A stretch of 64,000 bases of DNA, taken from assembly GCA_023701385.1 (NCBI GenBank), contig JAMPXC010000012.1, positions 1-64,000 of the forward strand. The letters are read 5' to 3'. This document shows positions 19,833 through 27,345 of this stretch, piece by piece (the stretch's first letter is position 1; each line of letters begins with the position of its first letter). Under the pieces are notes generated by a model, which saw nothing but the letters and a program-made list of their open reading frames with translations, was not told where the DNA came from and did no database searches. The position numbers and the translations under genes were made by a program. The stretch comes from Pseudobdellovibrio sp. Lineage in GTDB: Bacteria > Bdellovibrionota > Bdellovibrionia > Bdellovibrionales > Bdellovibrionaceae.

Positions 19833-20369
19833 ATGGCATCACATCGTCGTTTAGTAAAACATTTTAGTCGTAAATCTGGCCCACGTAAGGCTTTATTGCG
19901 TGGTCTTATGAACTCTTTAGTTGAGCACGGTCGTATCAAAACGACTGTTACTCGTGCGAAAGAAGTTAAACGTCACATTGAAAAAGCAGTTACTCTTGGT
20001 AAAAAAGATAACTTAAATTCAATCCGTCTTTTAATTTCTCGCTTAGCTAATCAAGATTCAGCTTTAGCGATCGTTAAAAACATCGCGCCACGTTTCAAAG
20101 ATCGTAACGGTGGTTACACTCGCGTTATCAAAATCGGCCGTCGTCCTGGTGACACTGCTGAGATGGCTTTCTTAGAATTCGTTGATTACGATTTCAAAGC
20201 TAAAGTTGCTCCTAAAGCAGCTAAAGGTGAAAAGAAAGCTGATAAAGCGGCTGAAAAAACAGCAAGTAAAGCGAAAAAAGCATCTGTAGTTGCTAACGCT
20301 AAAGCTAAAAAAGCTGTTCGCAAAATCCAAAGCAAATCTCGCCAAGCTTCTCAAGCTGCAGCAAGATAG
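19833..20369 (+). CDS. rplQ: 50S ribosomal protein L17 with Lys/Ala-rich tail
   Basis: 178 residues, against about 120 to 130 in most bacteria. The core is normal ([24 protein letters not shown] and [20 protein letters not shown]). From about residue 122 a tail of some 55 residues follows, rich in Lys, Ala and Ser ([20 protein letters not shown]), probably disordered or helical and rRNA-binding. It is the last gene of the cluster, before a terminator. Confidence 0.96.
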   Translation: MASHRRLVKHFSRKSGPRKALLRGLMNSLVEHGRIKTTVTRAKEVKRHIEKAVTLGKKDNLNSIRLLISRLANQDSALAIVKNIAPRFKDRNGGYTRVIKIGRRPGDTAEMAFLEFVDYDFKAKVAPKAAKGEKKADKAAEKTASKAKKASVVANAKAKKAVRKIQSKSRQASQAAAR

Positions 20370-20395
20370 TTTTCGGTTTAGTTCAAAAACTAAAT

Positions 20396-20433
20396 AAAAG
20401 CCTCGGTGGAAACACTGAGGCTTTTTTTTTTAC
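20396..20433 (+). terminator. Terminator of the ribosomal cluster
   Basis: GCCTCGGTG-GAAA-CACTGAGGC stem with one G-T pair, a GAAA tetraloop and a following run of nine to ten T; AAAA precedes it. Confidence 0.94.
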
Positions 20434-20458
20434 TTAAACCTTGTTAGCTTAAGAAACT

Positions 20459-21052
20459 ATGAAAGCTAAATTGTTAATTGTATTTCTAATCATCGCTGCT
20501 GTTGTTACGGGTAGCGTTTTTTATCTTAAGAATTATTACTTCTATTCAACGACAAGAGCTGAAAAAATTGAAGATGCGCAAGTGACTATCGATCAGACGT
20601 TAGGACTTATTTCTGAGAATCGTGAGCAGTTTCAAACTTACGAAGGTAAAGTGATCTCTAGCGAACGTTTGCCATTAATGCCTGATACGACAAAAACTGA
20701 AAAGTTGATTCTGCATTTCTGGGCTTCATGGTGTGATCCCTGCATTAATGAAATTCCTGAGCTTTTGGCGTATTTAAAGCTTCATGGTGACGAGATTAAG
20801 GCGGGGTCCTTAAAGATTGTCCTGGTATCGGTTGATTACGAATTAGGGGCGATTGAGAAGTTTTTAAAAAGCTTTCCTGAATTGAATGCAACAGCTTACT
20901 TGCAGCTTTGGGACCCTGAAGGGTATTTACAGAAAAGCTTTAACATTGATCGCTTGCCGGCCACAATCATGGTTCATAAGAATCCGATCGATGATAAGGG
21001 TAAGCTTGTTGAACGCTATATGGCGGTCGTTAATTGGAAACAGATGCGATAA
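20459..21052 (+). CDS. TlpA/ResA-type thioredoxin-fold protein, membrane anchored
   Basis: 197 residues. An N-terminal hydrophobic segment (residues 4-25) anchors it, with the rest in the periplasm. The thioredoxin-like motif HFWASWCDPC and the cis-proline site (LPATIMV) mark a TlpA-like thiol-disulfide protein, which typically reduces or isomerises extracytoplasmic disulfides or serves cytochrome maturation. It is a single gene between two terminators. No clear Shine-Dalgarno sequence precedes the ATG. The client is unknown. Confidence 0.85.
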   Translation: MKAKLLIVFLIIAAVVTGSVFYLKNYYFYSTTRAEKIEDAQVTIDQTLGLISENREQFQTYEGKVISSERLPLMPDTTKTEKLILHFWASWCDPCINEIPELLAYLKLHGDEIKAGSLKIVLVSVDYELGAIEKFLKSFPELNATAYLQLWDPEGYLQKSFNIDRLPATIMVHKNPIDDKGKLVERYMAVVNWKQMR

Positions 21053-21065
21053 TTGGAAACTGAAA

Positions 21066-21105
21066 ATAAAAAAAGCCGGCGACAAACCGCTGGCTTTTTT
21101 ATTTT
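21066..21105. terminator. Bidirectional terminator
   Basis: AAAAAAGCCGGCG-acaaac-CGCTGGCTTTTTT lies between the convergent TlpA-like gene and the secreted small protein gene. The stem has one mismatch or wobble and A/T runs on both sides. Confidence 0.88.
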
Positions 21106-21134
21106 ATTGGCGCTGTAAATGCTTCTTCAGAAGA

Positions 21135-21494
21135 TTATTTACAAGAAATGGCTTCAACTGAGTAGATACCCCAGTCTTGAGCTGCGTGGTCGTAAGCATC
21201 TGCAAGCATTGAATTTACAGAAACTTTGTAGGTGTCGTATACGCCTTGGTCGATTCTTACAGTTAATTCGAGTTCAGTTGTGAAGTAATAATCGATGATG
21301 CCTTGGTCAACGTTGTGTTTAACTACAGAGCTTGATAATTGAGTTAATTTACCACCGTTAACACCACATGCATTTAAGCTAGCTTGCTCAAGCATTGTCT
21401 GATGACGTGAATCATAGTTTGAATTCAAGATTTCAGCTTGTGCAGTAGTACATACAAACAAAGCAGAGAGAGTAGCTAATAAAGTCGTTTTCAT
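21135..21494 (-). CDS. Small secreted protein, unknown family
   Basis: 119 residues from the ATG at 21494, which has AGGAG 8 bases upstream; an in-frame start 12 codons further up lacks this and would spoil the signal peptide. MKTTLLATLSALFVCTTAQA is a clear signal peptide. The mature part has two cysteines (NACGVNGG and the last residues AISCK), probably a disulfide, and looks like a small beta-rich periplasmic protein. No family recognised. Confidence 0.75.
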   Translation of the reverse strand: MKTTLLATLSALFVCTTAQAEILNSNYDSRHQTMLEQASLNACGVNGGKLTQLSSSVVKHNVDQGIIDYYFTTELELTVRIDQGVYDTYKVSVNSMLADAYDHAAQDWGIYSVEAISCK

Positions 21495-21563
21495 AAAGAG
21501 GGCTCCTTTTTTTATAGCTACTTCTAACATAGATGACGGCGTTGAATTGTTAGGATTTAGTTT

Positions 21564-21603
21564 GGGTGTAATATTTTATATACTGTATAAATATTTAACA
21601 CCC
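21564..21603. other. AT-rich hairpin between two minus-strand genes
   Basis: GGGTGT (21564-21569) pairs with ACACCC (21598-21603), with a bulged AT-rich inner stem. It lies after the TIGR03545 gene stop and upstream of the small secreted gene. No T-run follows on the minus strand, so it may be a 3' mRNA structure or an operator rather than an intrinsic terminator. Confidence 0.4.
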
Positions 21604-21612
21604 ATTTTGGAA

Positions 21613-23634
21613 CTAGAAACCGAACTTCTTTTTTAGATCATCAACGGCTTTTTTGCCTTTTTGTTCTAGTTCTTTTTTAGCTTTGTTTTCTAAGTCTTTT
21701 TTGGCTTGAGCAATTTTTTGATCAGCTACGTTTTTTTGAGCGTCTAACTTAGCTTGGGCTTCGTTGGCGTTACCGACATAACCTTTTGTTAATGTTGAAA
21801 TTTGTTTTTCGATTTCGCTTTTAACTTTACCGATTTCGTTATCGATCTTAACTTTGATTTCTTTATTTAGATCTTCGATTTTTTGTTTTACGCTGGCGCT
21901 TAAAGCGTCTTGTAGCTTGTCACCTAATGAAGATGTTACATCAACATCTAAGCTTGATAAGGAGCCTTTAGCTTCAGCTGTTAGGTCAAATGTTGTTAGC
22001 TGTGCAAAAGTATTCTTAAGAATTTCTTCAACAACTTTTTCTTTCGCTGAAAGTTCGAATTGGACATTGTTAAACGTATTTACTAAACCGATGTTGTACG
22101 ATTTAAAACCTTCAGTCGCCGCTTTTGCTGCAATATTAATTGAAGCGCTTGGCATCGCAATCGTGCCGTCATTGTTCTTCATTAACGAAATCGCTTTAAG
22201 CGGGTAGCTCGCTACTGCGAAATCCATTCCTGCAGCTGGCTCTTCTTTTAAGTTATTTAAAAACGCGTCGACTTTCATGCCATGAATGTTGTGTGATTTA
22301 AAATCACCCGACAAGTGCATTTCAGTCTGTTTTCCGATTTGGCGTTGATTAGATACGATATTGCTAATCACACCTGAAATATCACCGTAGTCAGCTTGCT
22401 CGTTTGATTTCGAACTTACTTTTACTTGTTGAATCCAGAACAGTGGGTAGCCGTTTTTTACTGGGAATTCGTACGTTACACCTTCAGCGCGTGGGTGCGG
22501 TTGAATTGTGTCGTCGTCCTCAGGTTTAACTTCTGTTTTCTTTTTGCCGCCGGCTAATAGCTTTTTAGAATCTAAATTTTCGTTCACCATTTTTGAGTAT
22601 TTTGGCGGTAAGTACTTTTCAGCTAGCTTGTTAATTTTATCAAGTTTAGCAATGTACGGATTTAAGTAATCCATGAAAATAGATTTAGCGATTTGTTTTG
22701 AATCTAATTTAGGAATTTTCATGTGGTCTTTAATAGAAGCCACATCCGCTTTAATCTGTTCATCTAAAGAAGCGTAGTCTTTTTTGATTTGAGTCAGGTC
22801 AGCGTTAAATTCGTCTTTCGTATCGTTTACTAATTTAAGCTTTCCTTCGACTTCAGCTTTTAAAGTGTTGAACTGTTTAACCGAGGCATCTAACTCTTGT
22901 GGAGTTTTAAAATCTTTAACTTTGATGGCTTCAAATTTAGTTTTGTAAGCTTTAAAGTCAGCGTCTGTCGGAAGCGTTTTGATTTTTGCATCCCAGTCTT
23001 TTTGTTTTGTTTCCCATTTAGCTTTTAGATCGTTCGCCATTTGTTTTGATTTTAATTGCGATTCGATATTGGCCAACTGAGCTTTGTAATCACCAGTTTG
23101 TAAGAACGCTGATAAATCACCTAAAAGGTTACCTTGACCTTTTTCATCAACTTTACCAATGGCTTTATCTTTGACTTGTGAAACTAAGCTTGGTTCGTTT
23201 GATGGTGGCGGCGGGGGAGCTACTTTACCGCGGTATTTACGCTTAGACATGAACTGCACATTTTCAACAGCCATTTCTTCAACAACGAATTTTAAACGAA
23301 GTAAAGCATCCCAGTTAACATCAAAACGGATTGAGCCAAGTTCGATGCTGTTGAAATCGGGTTGTTCGGCACTGGTGATTTGTAAGCCCGAGATAGCTAC
23401 ATTTCCTTTAACGAATGAGCTTTCAAAGTTTGCGATATTTACTTCTGTGCCTAAAGCTTTGTAGCCACCCCATTCAAGAGCTGATTTCATGTGAGAATCA
23501 AAGAAAAGTTTAAAATAAACGGCACAAAGAACAACGATGATAAAAAAAGGAATCACCGCGCTCCAGCGGATAAGCCCGCCTTCTTTGTAAACTTTTGGAT
23601 TTTGCGAATTTGGTTTTTGAGTTGTGTCTGTCAT
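21613..23634 (-). CDS. TIGR03545-family envelope protein
   Basis: 673 residues from the ATG at 23634 (AAGGA 7 bases upstream); an earlier in-frame start would overlap the neighbouring gene. One N-terminal membrane helix (residues about 24-46, AVIPFFIIVVLCAVYFKLFF) is followed by an AsmA-like beta segment, a proline run, a long charged helical or coiled-coil middle, and a Lys/Glu-rich C-terminal coiled coil. TIGR03545 proteins are found beside TIGR03546 proteins, as here; their function is unknown. The AsmA-like layout suggests a role between the inner and outer membranes, which is inference. Confidence 0.8.
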   Translation of the reverse strand: MTDTTQKPNSQNPKVYKEGGLIRWSAVIPFFIIVVLCAVYFKLFFDSHMKSALEWGGYKALGTEVNIANFESSFVKGNVAISGLQITSAEQPDFNSIELGSIRFDVNWDALLRLKFVVEEMAVENVQFMSKRKYRGKVAPPPPPSNEPSLVSQVKDKAIGKVDEKGQGNLLGDLSAFLQTGDYKAQLANIESQLKSKQMANDLKAKWETKQKDWDAKIKTLPTDADFKAYKTKFEAIKVKDFKTPQELDASVKQFNTLKAEVEGKLKLVNDTKDEFNADLTQIKKDYASLDEQIKADVASIKDHMKIPKLDSKQIAKSIFMDYLNPYIAKLDKINKLAEKYLPPKYSKMVNENLDSKKLLAGGKKKTEVKPEDDDTIQPHPRAEGVTYEFPVKNGYPLFWIQQVKVSSKSNEQADYGDISGVISNIVSNQRQIGKQTEMHLSGDFKSHNIHGMKVDAFLNNLKEEPAAGMDFAVASYPLKAISLMKNNDGTIAMPSASINIAAKAATEGFKSYNIGLVNTFNNVQFELSAKEKVVEEILKNTFAQLTTFDLTAEAKGSLSSLDVDVTSSLGDKLQDALSASVKQKIEDLNKEIKVKIDNEIGKVKSEIEKQISTLTKGYVGNANEAQAKLDAQKNVADQKIAQAKKDLENKAKKELEQKGKKAVDDLKKKFGF

Positions 23635-23657
23635 AAATGATCCTTGTTCGCCTTTAA

Positions 23658-24185
23658 TTAGTGACCGTAAAGATCGTTGTATTTTGTGTACCAAAGATAA
23701 AACTTACTGGCTTTAAGAGCTTTGTACGACTTTGATTGTTCAAAACGCGCGACCACGGTTGTGCGGTATTTTTTAACGGCAATCACAAATGCAAAGTAGA
23801 AAAATGGACTTAAAAGTAAAGCTACAAGAAAGCTTCCCATCACGATTGAGTTATTAAAGCGCGTGTAAGGGATTAGCGGAATGTTGTAGAGCTTAGTCCA
23901 TAGTGGGCGTAGCGATTGTTCTTCTAGCGCCCATTGGCCTAATGAGTTAGCTAACGGGTCAATTAAGAAAGCTACGAATTTAAAAACAAACGCTGATAAA
24001 AACGCGGCTCCGAACTGAACGCGGAAAAAGAAAAGAATCGTTAAGATTAAAAACGTTTGTAGTGAGAAAAACGGCGAGAAGCCTAAAAAGACTCCTAAAG
24101 TTAAACCCCAGGCGATTTGTGTCGTGCCATTTTCTGAATGCAGCATTTTGATCAGATTCAGAAGTTGTTTTAAAAGTATGGTCAT
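23658..24185 (-). CDS. DUF2062/TIGR03546 membrane protein
   Basis: 175 residues with several hydrophobic segments; the start has AAAGG 7 bases upstream. The early region WGLTLGVFLGFSPFFSLQ with conserved G, P and F residues is the DUF2062 signature. It is the regular partner of the TIGR03545 protein that follows 23 bases downstream. It lies in the kdsA operon, consistent with an envelope role; exact function unknown. Confidence 0.82.
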   Translation of the reverse strand: MTILLKQLLNLIKMLHSENGTTQIAWGLTLGVFLGFSPFFSLQTFLILTILFFFRVQFGAAFLSAFVFKFVAFLIDPLANSLGQWALEEQSLRPLWTKLYNIPLIPYTRFNNSIVMGSFLVALLLSPFFYFAFVIAVKKYRTTVVARFEQSKSYKALKASKFYLWYTKYNDLYGH

Positions 24186-24206
24186 AGTTTTACCTTTCTT
24201 TTGTTT

Positions 24207-25205
24207 TTAAAGTTGATTCAAATTTTCGGGTAAGCTTTGCTTGTGACTTTTCTTAGATGTTGCAAAAAAGTAACCGCCCGGTAATGCCGTAATTAACATA
24301 AAAAATTGCATTAAACTTACACCCGTTGTAATGGCCGTTGCTGTAGGAACATTAATTAACGAGAAAATAAAATAAAACGCCGCTTGGCCAACGCCGATAC
24401 CTGCAGGCGTTAACGGAACAGCCGAAGCCATAAAAGCAAAACAAGCTAACGGCAAGAAGATGAAAACTGAAAGAGGTTGTTGAGTCAGTGTTAATGTCAC
24501 AACGTACAAAAAGCCAATCGACATACACTGTATGAGAAAGCTTACGCCGATAAATTTAAGCATAAACTTACTTTGCATAGCTTTTGTGATGTTAACTTGC
24601 ACCTGTTCAGTGAACGAGAAAAGTTTTTGAAATAAGAAAAACTTAAACTTGTCACGTAAGCGTGGAATAATTTTTGTAGAGTGGTATAAAAATAATAAAC
24701 CAACGCAAGCTAAGCAAAGCATGAGAAGGCTAATATGCAAAAGCTTTGTTAAAGAATCAGACATTCCGAAGAAATATTCGACTAATAAAAACGACGTTGA
24801 AAATAAAATTAAACAGAATAAGCCAAGAACGCGATCAATTGTAACTAATGAAAAACTTATTTTTTTAGGAACCTTGTGTGATTCTGAAATCGCTAAAGCT
24901 TTAACGATGTCTCCACCTACGCCGCTAGGAATAAAGAAATTAAAAAAGTTTCCGATTAAAGTTTCTTTAGCCGCTGATTTAAAAGGGTATTTGATTTCTA
25001 AATTAACTAAAAGATTCCAGCGAAGCGCCAGTGCTAAAGTATGCAGCGTGAAAAAGACAAGGCCTGCGGCAAGAATGGCTGGGTTTTTAAAACTTAGGGT
25101 TAATTGATTGATATCAATTAACCCCATTTTTAAAACGAGAAGTAATAAAATAAAAGCAATGACCGGACGAAGATATCTCTTCAGAGCCGTAGAGGAGATT
25201 CGCAT
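24207..25205 (-). CDS. LPG synthase TM-type / AglD-like membrane protein
   Basis: 332 residues with about eight membrane helices and no soluble domain. Conserved features of the lysylphosphatidylglycerol synthase membrane region (UPF0104) are seen: FFNFFIPSGVGGDIVKA, TIDRVLGLF and VPLTPAGIGVGQ. Members move or modify lipids or polyprenyl-linked sugars. With kdsA and a sugar aminotransferase in the same operon, a role in lipid A or glycan export is plausible. The substrate is not known. It follows kdsA by 15 bases. Confidence 0.8.
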   Translation of the reverse strand: MRISSTALKRYLRPVIAFILLLLVLKMGLIDINQLTLSFKNPAILAAGLVFFTLHTLALALRWNLLVNLEIKYPFKSAAKETLIGNFFNFFIPSGVGGDIVKALAISESHKVPKKISFSLVTIDRVLGLFCLILFSTSFLLVEYFFGMSDSLTKLLHISLLMLCLACVGLLFLYHSTKIIPRLRDKFKFFLFQKLFSFTEQVQVNITKAMQSKFMLKFIGVSFLIQCMSIGFLYVVTLTLTQQPLSVFIFLPLACFAFMASAVPLTPAGIGVGQAAFYFIFSLINVPTATAITTGVSLMQFFMLITALPGGYFFATSKKSHKQSLPENLNQL

Positions 25206-25220
25206 CCCCCTACGTTGCCA

Positions 25221-26084
25221 TTATTTTGAGTGAGTATCAAAAATATTCTTAAGGTTTTTAAGCACAGCTTCTAAGTTGTGAAGCGGCAATGAAGTCGGCC
25301 CATCACATAAGGCTTTTTCTGGATCAGGATGAGTCTCTAAAAAGATACCATCTACGCCTACCGCTACGGCTGCACGACCTAACGGCCACACCATGTCACC
25401 ACGGCCGCCACTAGATTCACCAGTTGCGCCAGGTAATTGCGTTGAGTGTGTGCAATCCATGATAACTGGAAAGCCTAAACGGCGCATTTCTACTAAACCT
25501 GTCATATCATTGATTAAGCGATTGTATCCAAAAGTCGTTCCACGATCACAAAGTAAGATTTTGTCATTACCAGTTTGTACGGCCTTCTGCGCAATAGCTT
25601 TCATATCCCACGGAGCTAAAAATTGACCTTTTTTAACGTGAAGTACGCGGCCTGTTTTAGCAGCGGCGACCATTAGGTCAGTTTGACGAGATAGGAACGC
25701 TGGAATTTGAATAACTTCGGCGTACTGAGCTGTTTCTTCAACCTGAATCGTTTCATGAACGTCAGTGATAAAGTTACAACCTACAGACACTTTAATTTTT
25801 TCTAAAGAGGCTAAAGCTTCTTTCATACCTGGGCCGCGAAAACTTTTTAAGCTTTGGCGGTTAGCTTTATCAAAAGAACATTTTAAAATCCAAGGAATGC
25901 CTAAAGCGGTTGTTACACGCTTAATTTCTTTAGCGGTTTCAATTACCATGCCTTCGTCTTCAATAATGTCAGGGCCAGCAAATAAAACGAAGCTCTTGCC
26001 ATCACCCCAAGTGATGTTTCCGTATTTTGATTCTAAAGTTACCGTTTTTGCTAACGGTTTAAATTCATTAACGAGATTAATCAT
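25221..26084 (-). CDS. kdsA: 3-deoxy-8-phosphooctulonate synthase
   Basis: 287 residues. It condenses phosphoenolpyruvate and arabinose 5-phosphate to KDO 8-phosphate for the LPS inner core, in the cytoplasm. Family motifs are KCSFDKANRQS, the SFRGPGMKEAL segment, DVHE, IQIPAFLSRQTDL, KKGQFLAPWDM and DCTHSTQLPG. CNFITDVHE carries the Cys seen in metal-dependent KDO8P synthases, so this may be the metal type. It is translated right after the aminotransferase (3 bases). Confidence 0.96.
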   Translation of the reverse strand: MINLVNEFKPLAKTVTLESKYGNITWGDGKSFVLFAGPDIIEDEGMVIETAKEIKRVTTALGIPWILKCSFDKANRQSLKSFRGPGMKEALASLEKIKVSVGCNFITDVHETIQVEETAQYAEVIQIPAFLSRQTDLMVAAAKTGRVLHVKKGQFLAPWDMKAIAQKAVQTGNDKILLCDRGTTFGYNRLINDMTGLVEMRRLGFPVIMDCTHSTQLPGATGESSGGRGDMVWPLGRAAVAVGVDGIFLETHPDPEKALCDGPTSLPLHNLEAVLKNLKNIFDTHSK

Positions 26085-26087
26085 ATG

Positions 26088-27218
26088 TTACGCCTTAATT
26101 GAAAATTCAACCGCAGTTTTAACTGCCGCGATGACTTTTGCTTGTTGTTCAGCTGTCATGTCTGGGAACATTGGTAATGAGATTACATGTTGAGCAGCCC
26201 AACGTGCATGAGTGATATCATGGCGTTGTGGAGTGTTTTTCGCATACCAAGGTTGATCAGGCATTGTCATTGGGTAGTGAACAGTTGTTGGAATACCTAA
26301 CTCTTGGCATTTCTTTTGGAAAGCATCACGGTTAGTTACGGTTACTGTGTACTGGGCCCAAACTGATTGGTTACCTTGTTTTACTAATGGAGTAGAAAAC
26401 ATTGGATCTACTTTTTCTAAACCGGCAAATGAAGTTGAGAAGTTTGTAGCGATTTTGTTACGGGCTTCAACTTCCCAGTCGTATCTTTCAAGTTTCGCTA
26501 ATAAAATCGCACATTGGATTGTGTCTAAACGGCCATTCACGCCAAGACGTGTGTGGTAGTAACGTTTTTCAGAACCGTGCTCGCGAATTTCTTTCATCGC
26601 CTTATTTAGATTTTCATCGTTAGTGAAAATCGCGCCACCATCACCGTAGCAACCAAGTGGTTTAGCAGGGTAGAATGAAGTGCCGGCAGCTGTTGTTAGC
26701 GCGCCAGATTTTTTATCTTTGTATTTTGCGCCGTAAGACTGAGCCGTATCTTCGATAACAAACAAGTTATGCTTTTTTGCAATTGCGTTGATTTCTTCCA
26801 TATCAGCTACTTGGCCGTATAAAGAAACCGGCATGATCGCTTTTGTTTTTGGCGTGATCGCTGCCTCAATTTTTTTAGGGTCGATGTTGAAAGTTTTAGG
26901 ATCAATATCCACATAAACAGGAGTTGCTCCAGCTAAGACGATGGTTTCAGCTGTTGCGATAAATGAAAACGCAGTGGTAATTACTTCGTCACCTTGGCCG
27001 ATGCCTAAGGCCATAAGTGGAATCACTAAAGCATCTGTTCCGCTGGCTACAGCTAAACAATACTTAGATCCAGTGTGGGCCGCTAATTTTTGTTCTAACT
27101 CAGCGACCTCTGGACCATTGATGTAGGCGCCGCTATCCAAAACTTTTTGAATGCGAGCATCAATATTAGATTTCAATGCGTTGTACTGAGATTTTAAGTC
27201 GATAAAAGGAACTGACAT
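26088..27218 (-). CDS. DegT/DnrJ/EryC1/StrS sugar aminotransferase
   Basis: 376 residues from the ATG at 27218 (GGAGG upstream); an open frame continues further but its extra residues do not fit the family. PLP enzyme that aminates keto-sugar nucleotides. MSVPFIDLKSQYN start, SGTDALVIPLMAL, ANVIEDxAQ-type VIEDTAQSYGA, and the PLP lysine in SFYPAKPLGCYGDGGA are clear. Similar to WbpE/PglE type enzymes. Because kdsA follows at once, a KDO-modifying transaminase of the KdnA kind (8-amino-KDO) is an attractive alternative; not proven. Confidence 0.88.
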   Translation of the reverse strand: MSVPFIDLKSQYNALKSNIDARIQKVLDSGAYINGPEVAELEQKLAAHTGSKYCLAVASGTDALVIPLMALGIGQGDEVITTAFSFIATAETIVLAGATPVYVDIDPKTFNIDPKKIEAAITPKTKAIMPVSLYGQVADMEEINAIAKKHNLFVIEDTAQSYGAKYKDKKSGALTTAAGTSFYPAKPLGCYGDGGAIFTNDENLNKAMKEIREHGSEKRYYHTRLGVNGRLDTIQCAILLAKLERYDWEVEARNKIATNFSTSFAGLEKVDPMFSTPLVKQGNQSVWAQYTVTVTNRDAFQKKCQELGIPTTVHYPMTMPDQPWYAKNTPQRHDITHARWAAQHVISLPMFPDMTAEQQAKVIAAVKTAVEFSIKA

Positions 27219-27345
27219 GTAGCCTCCTGCTAGAAGAGCAGTATGCCTTAAGAATTGGACTGATGTCACGATGTGGAAAAAAAGCTTCACGCAAGAGGTA
27301 AATCCTGACAAAATAGTATCTTTCAACTGGACCACGGAGGGTTTC

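Noticed and set aside
24649-25107. Long open frame opposite the AglD-like gene
   Set aside because: It is antisense to a conserved membrane protein gene, with composition mirroring that gene, and has no SD.
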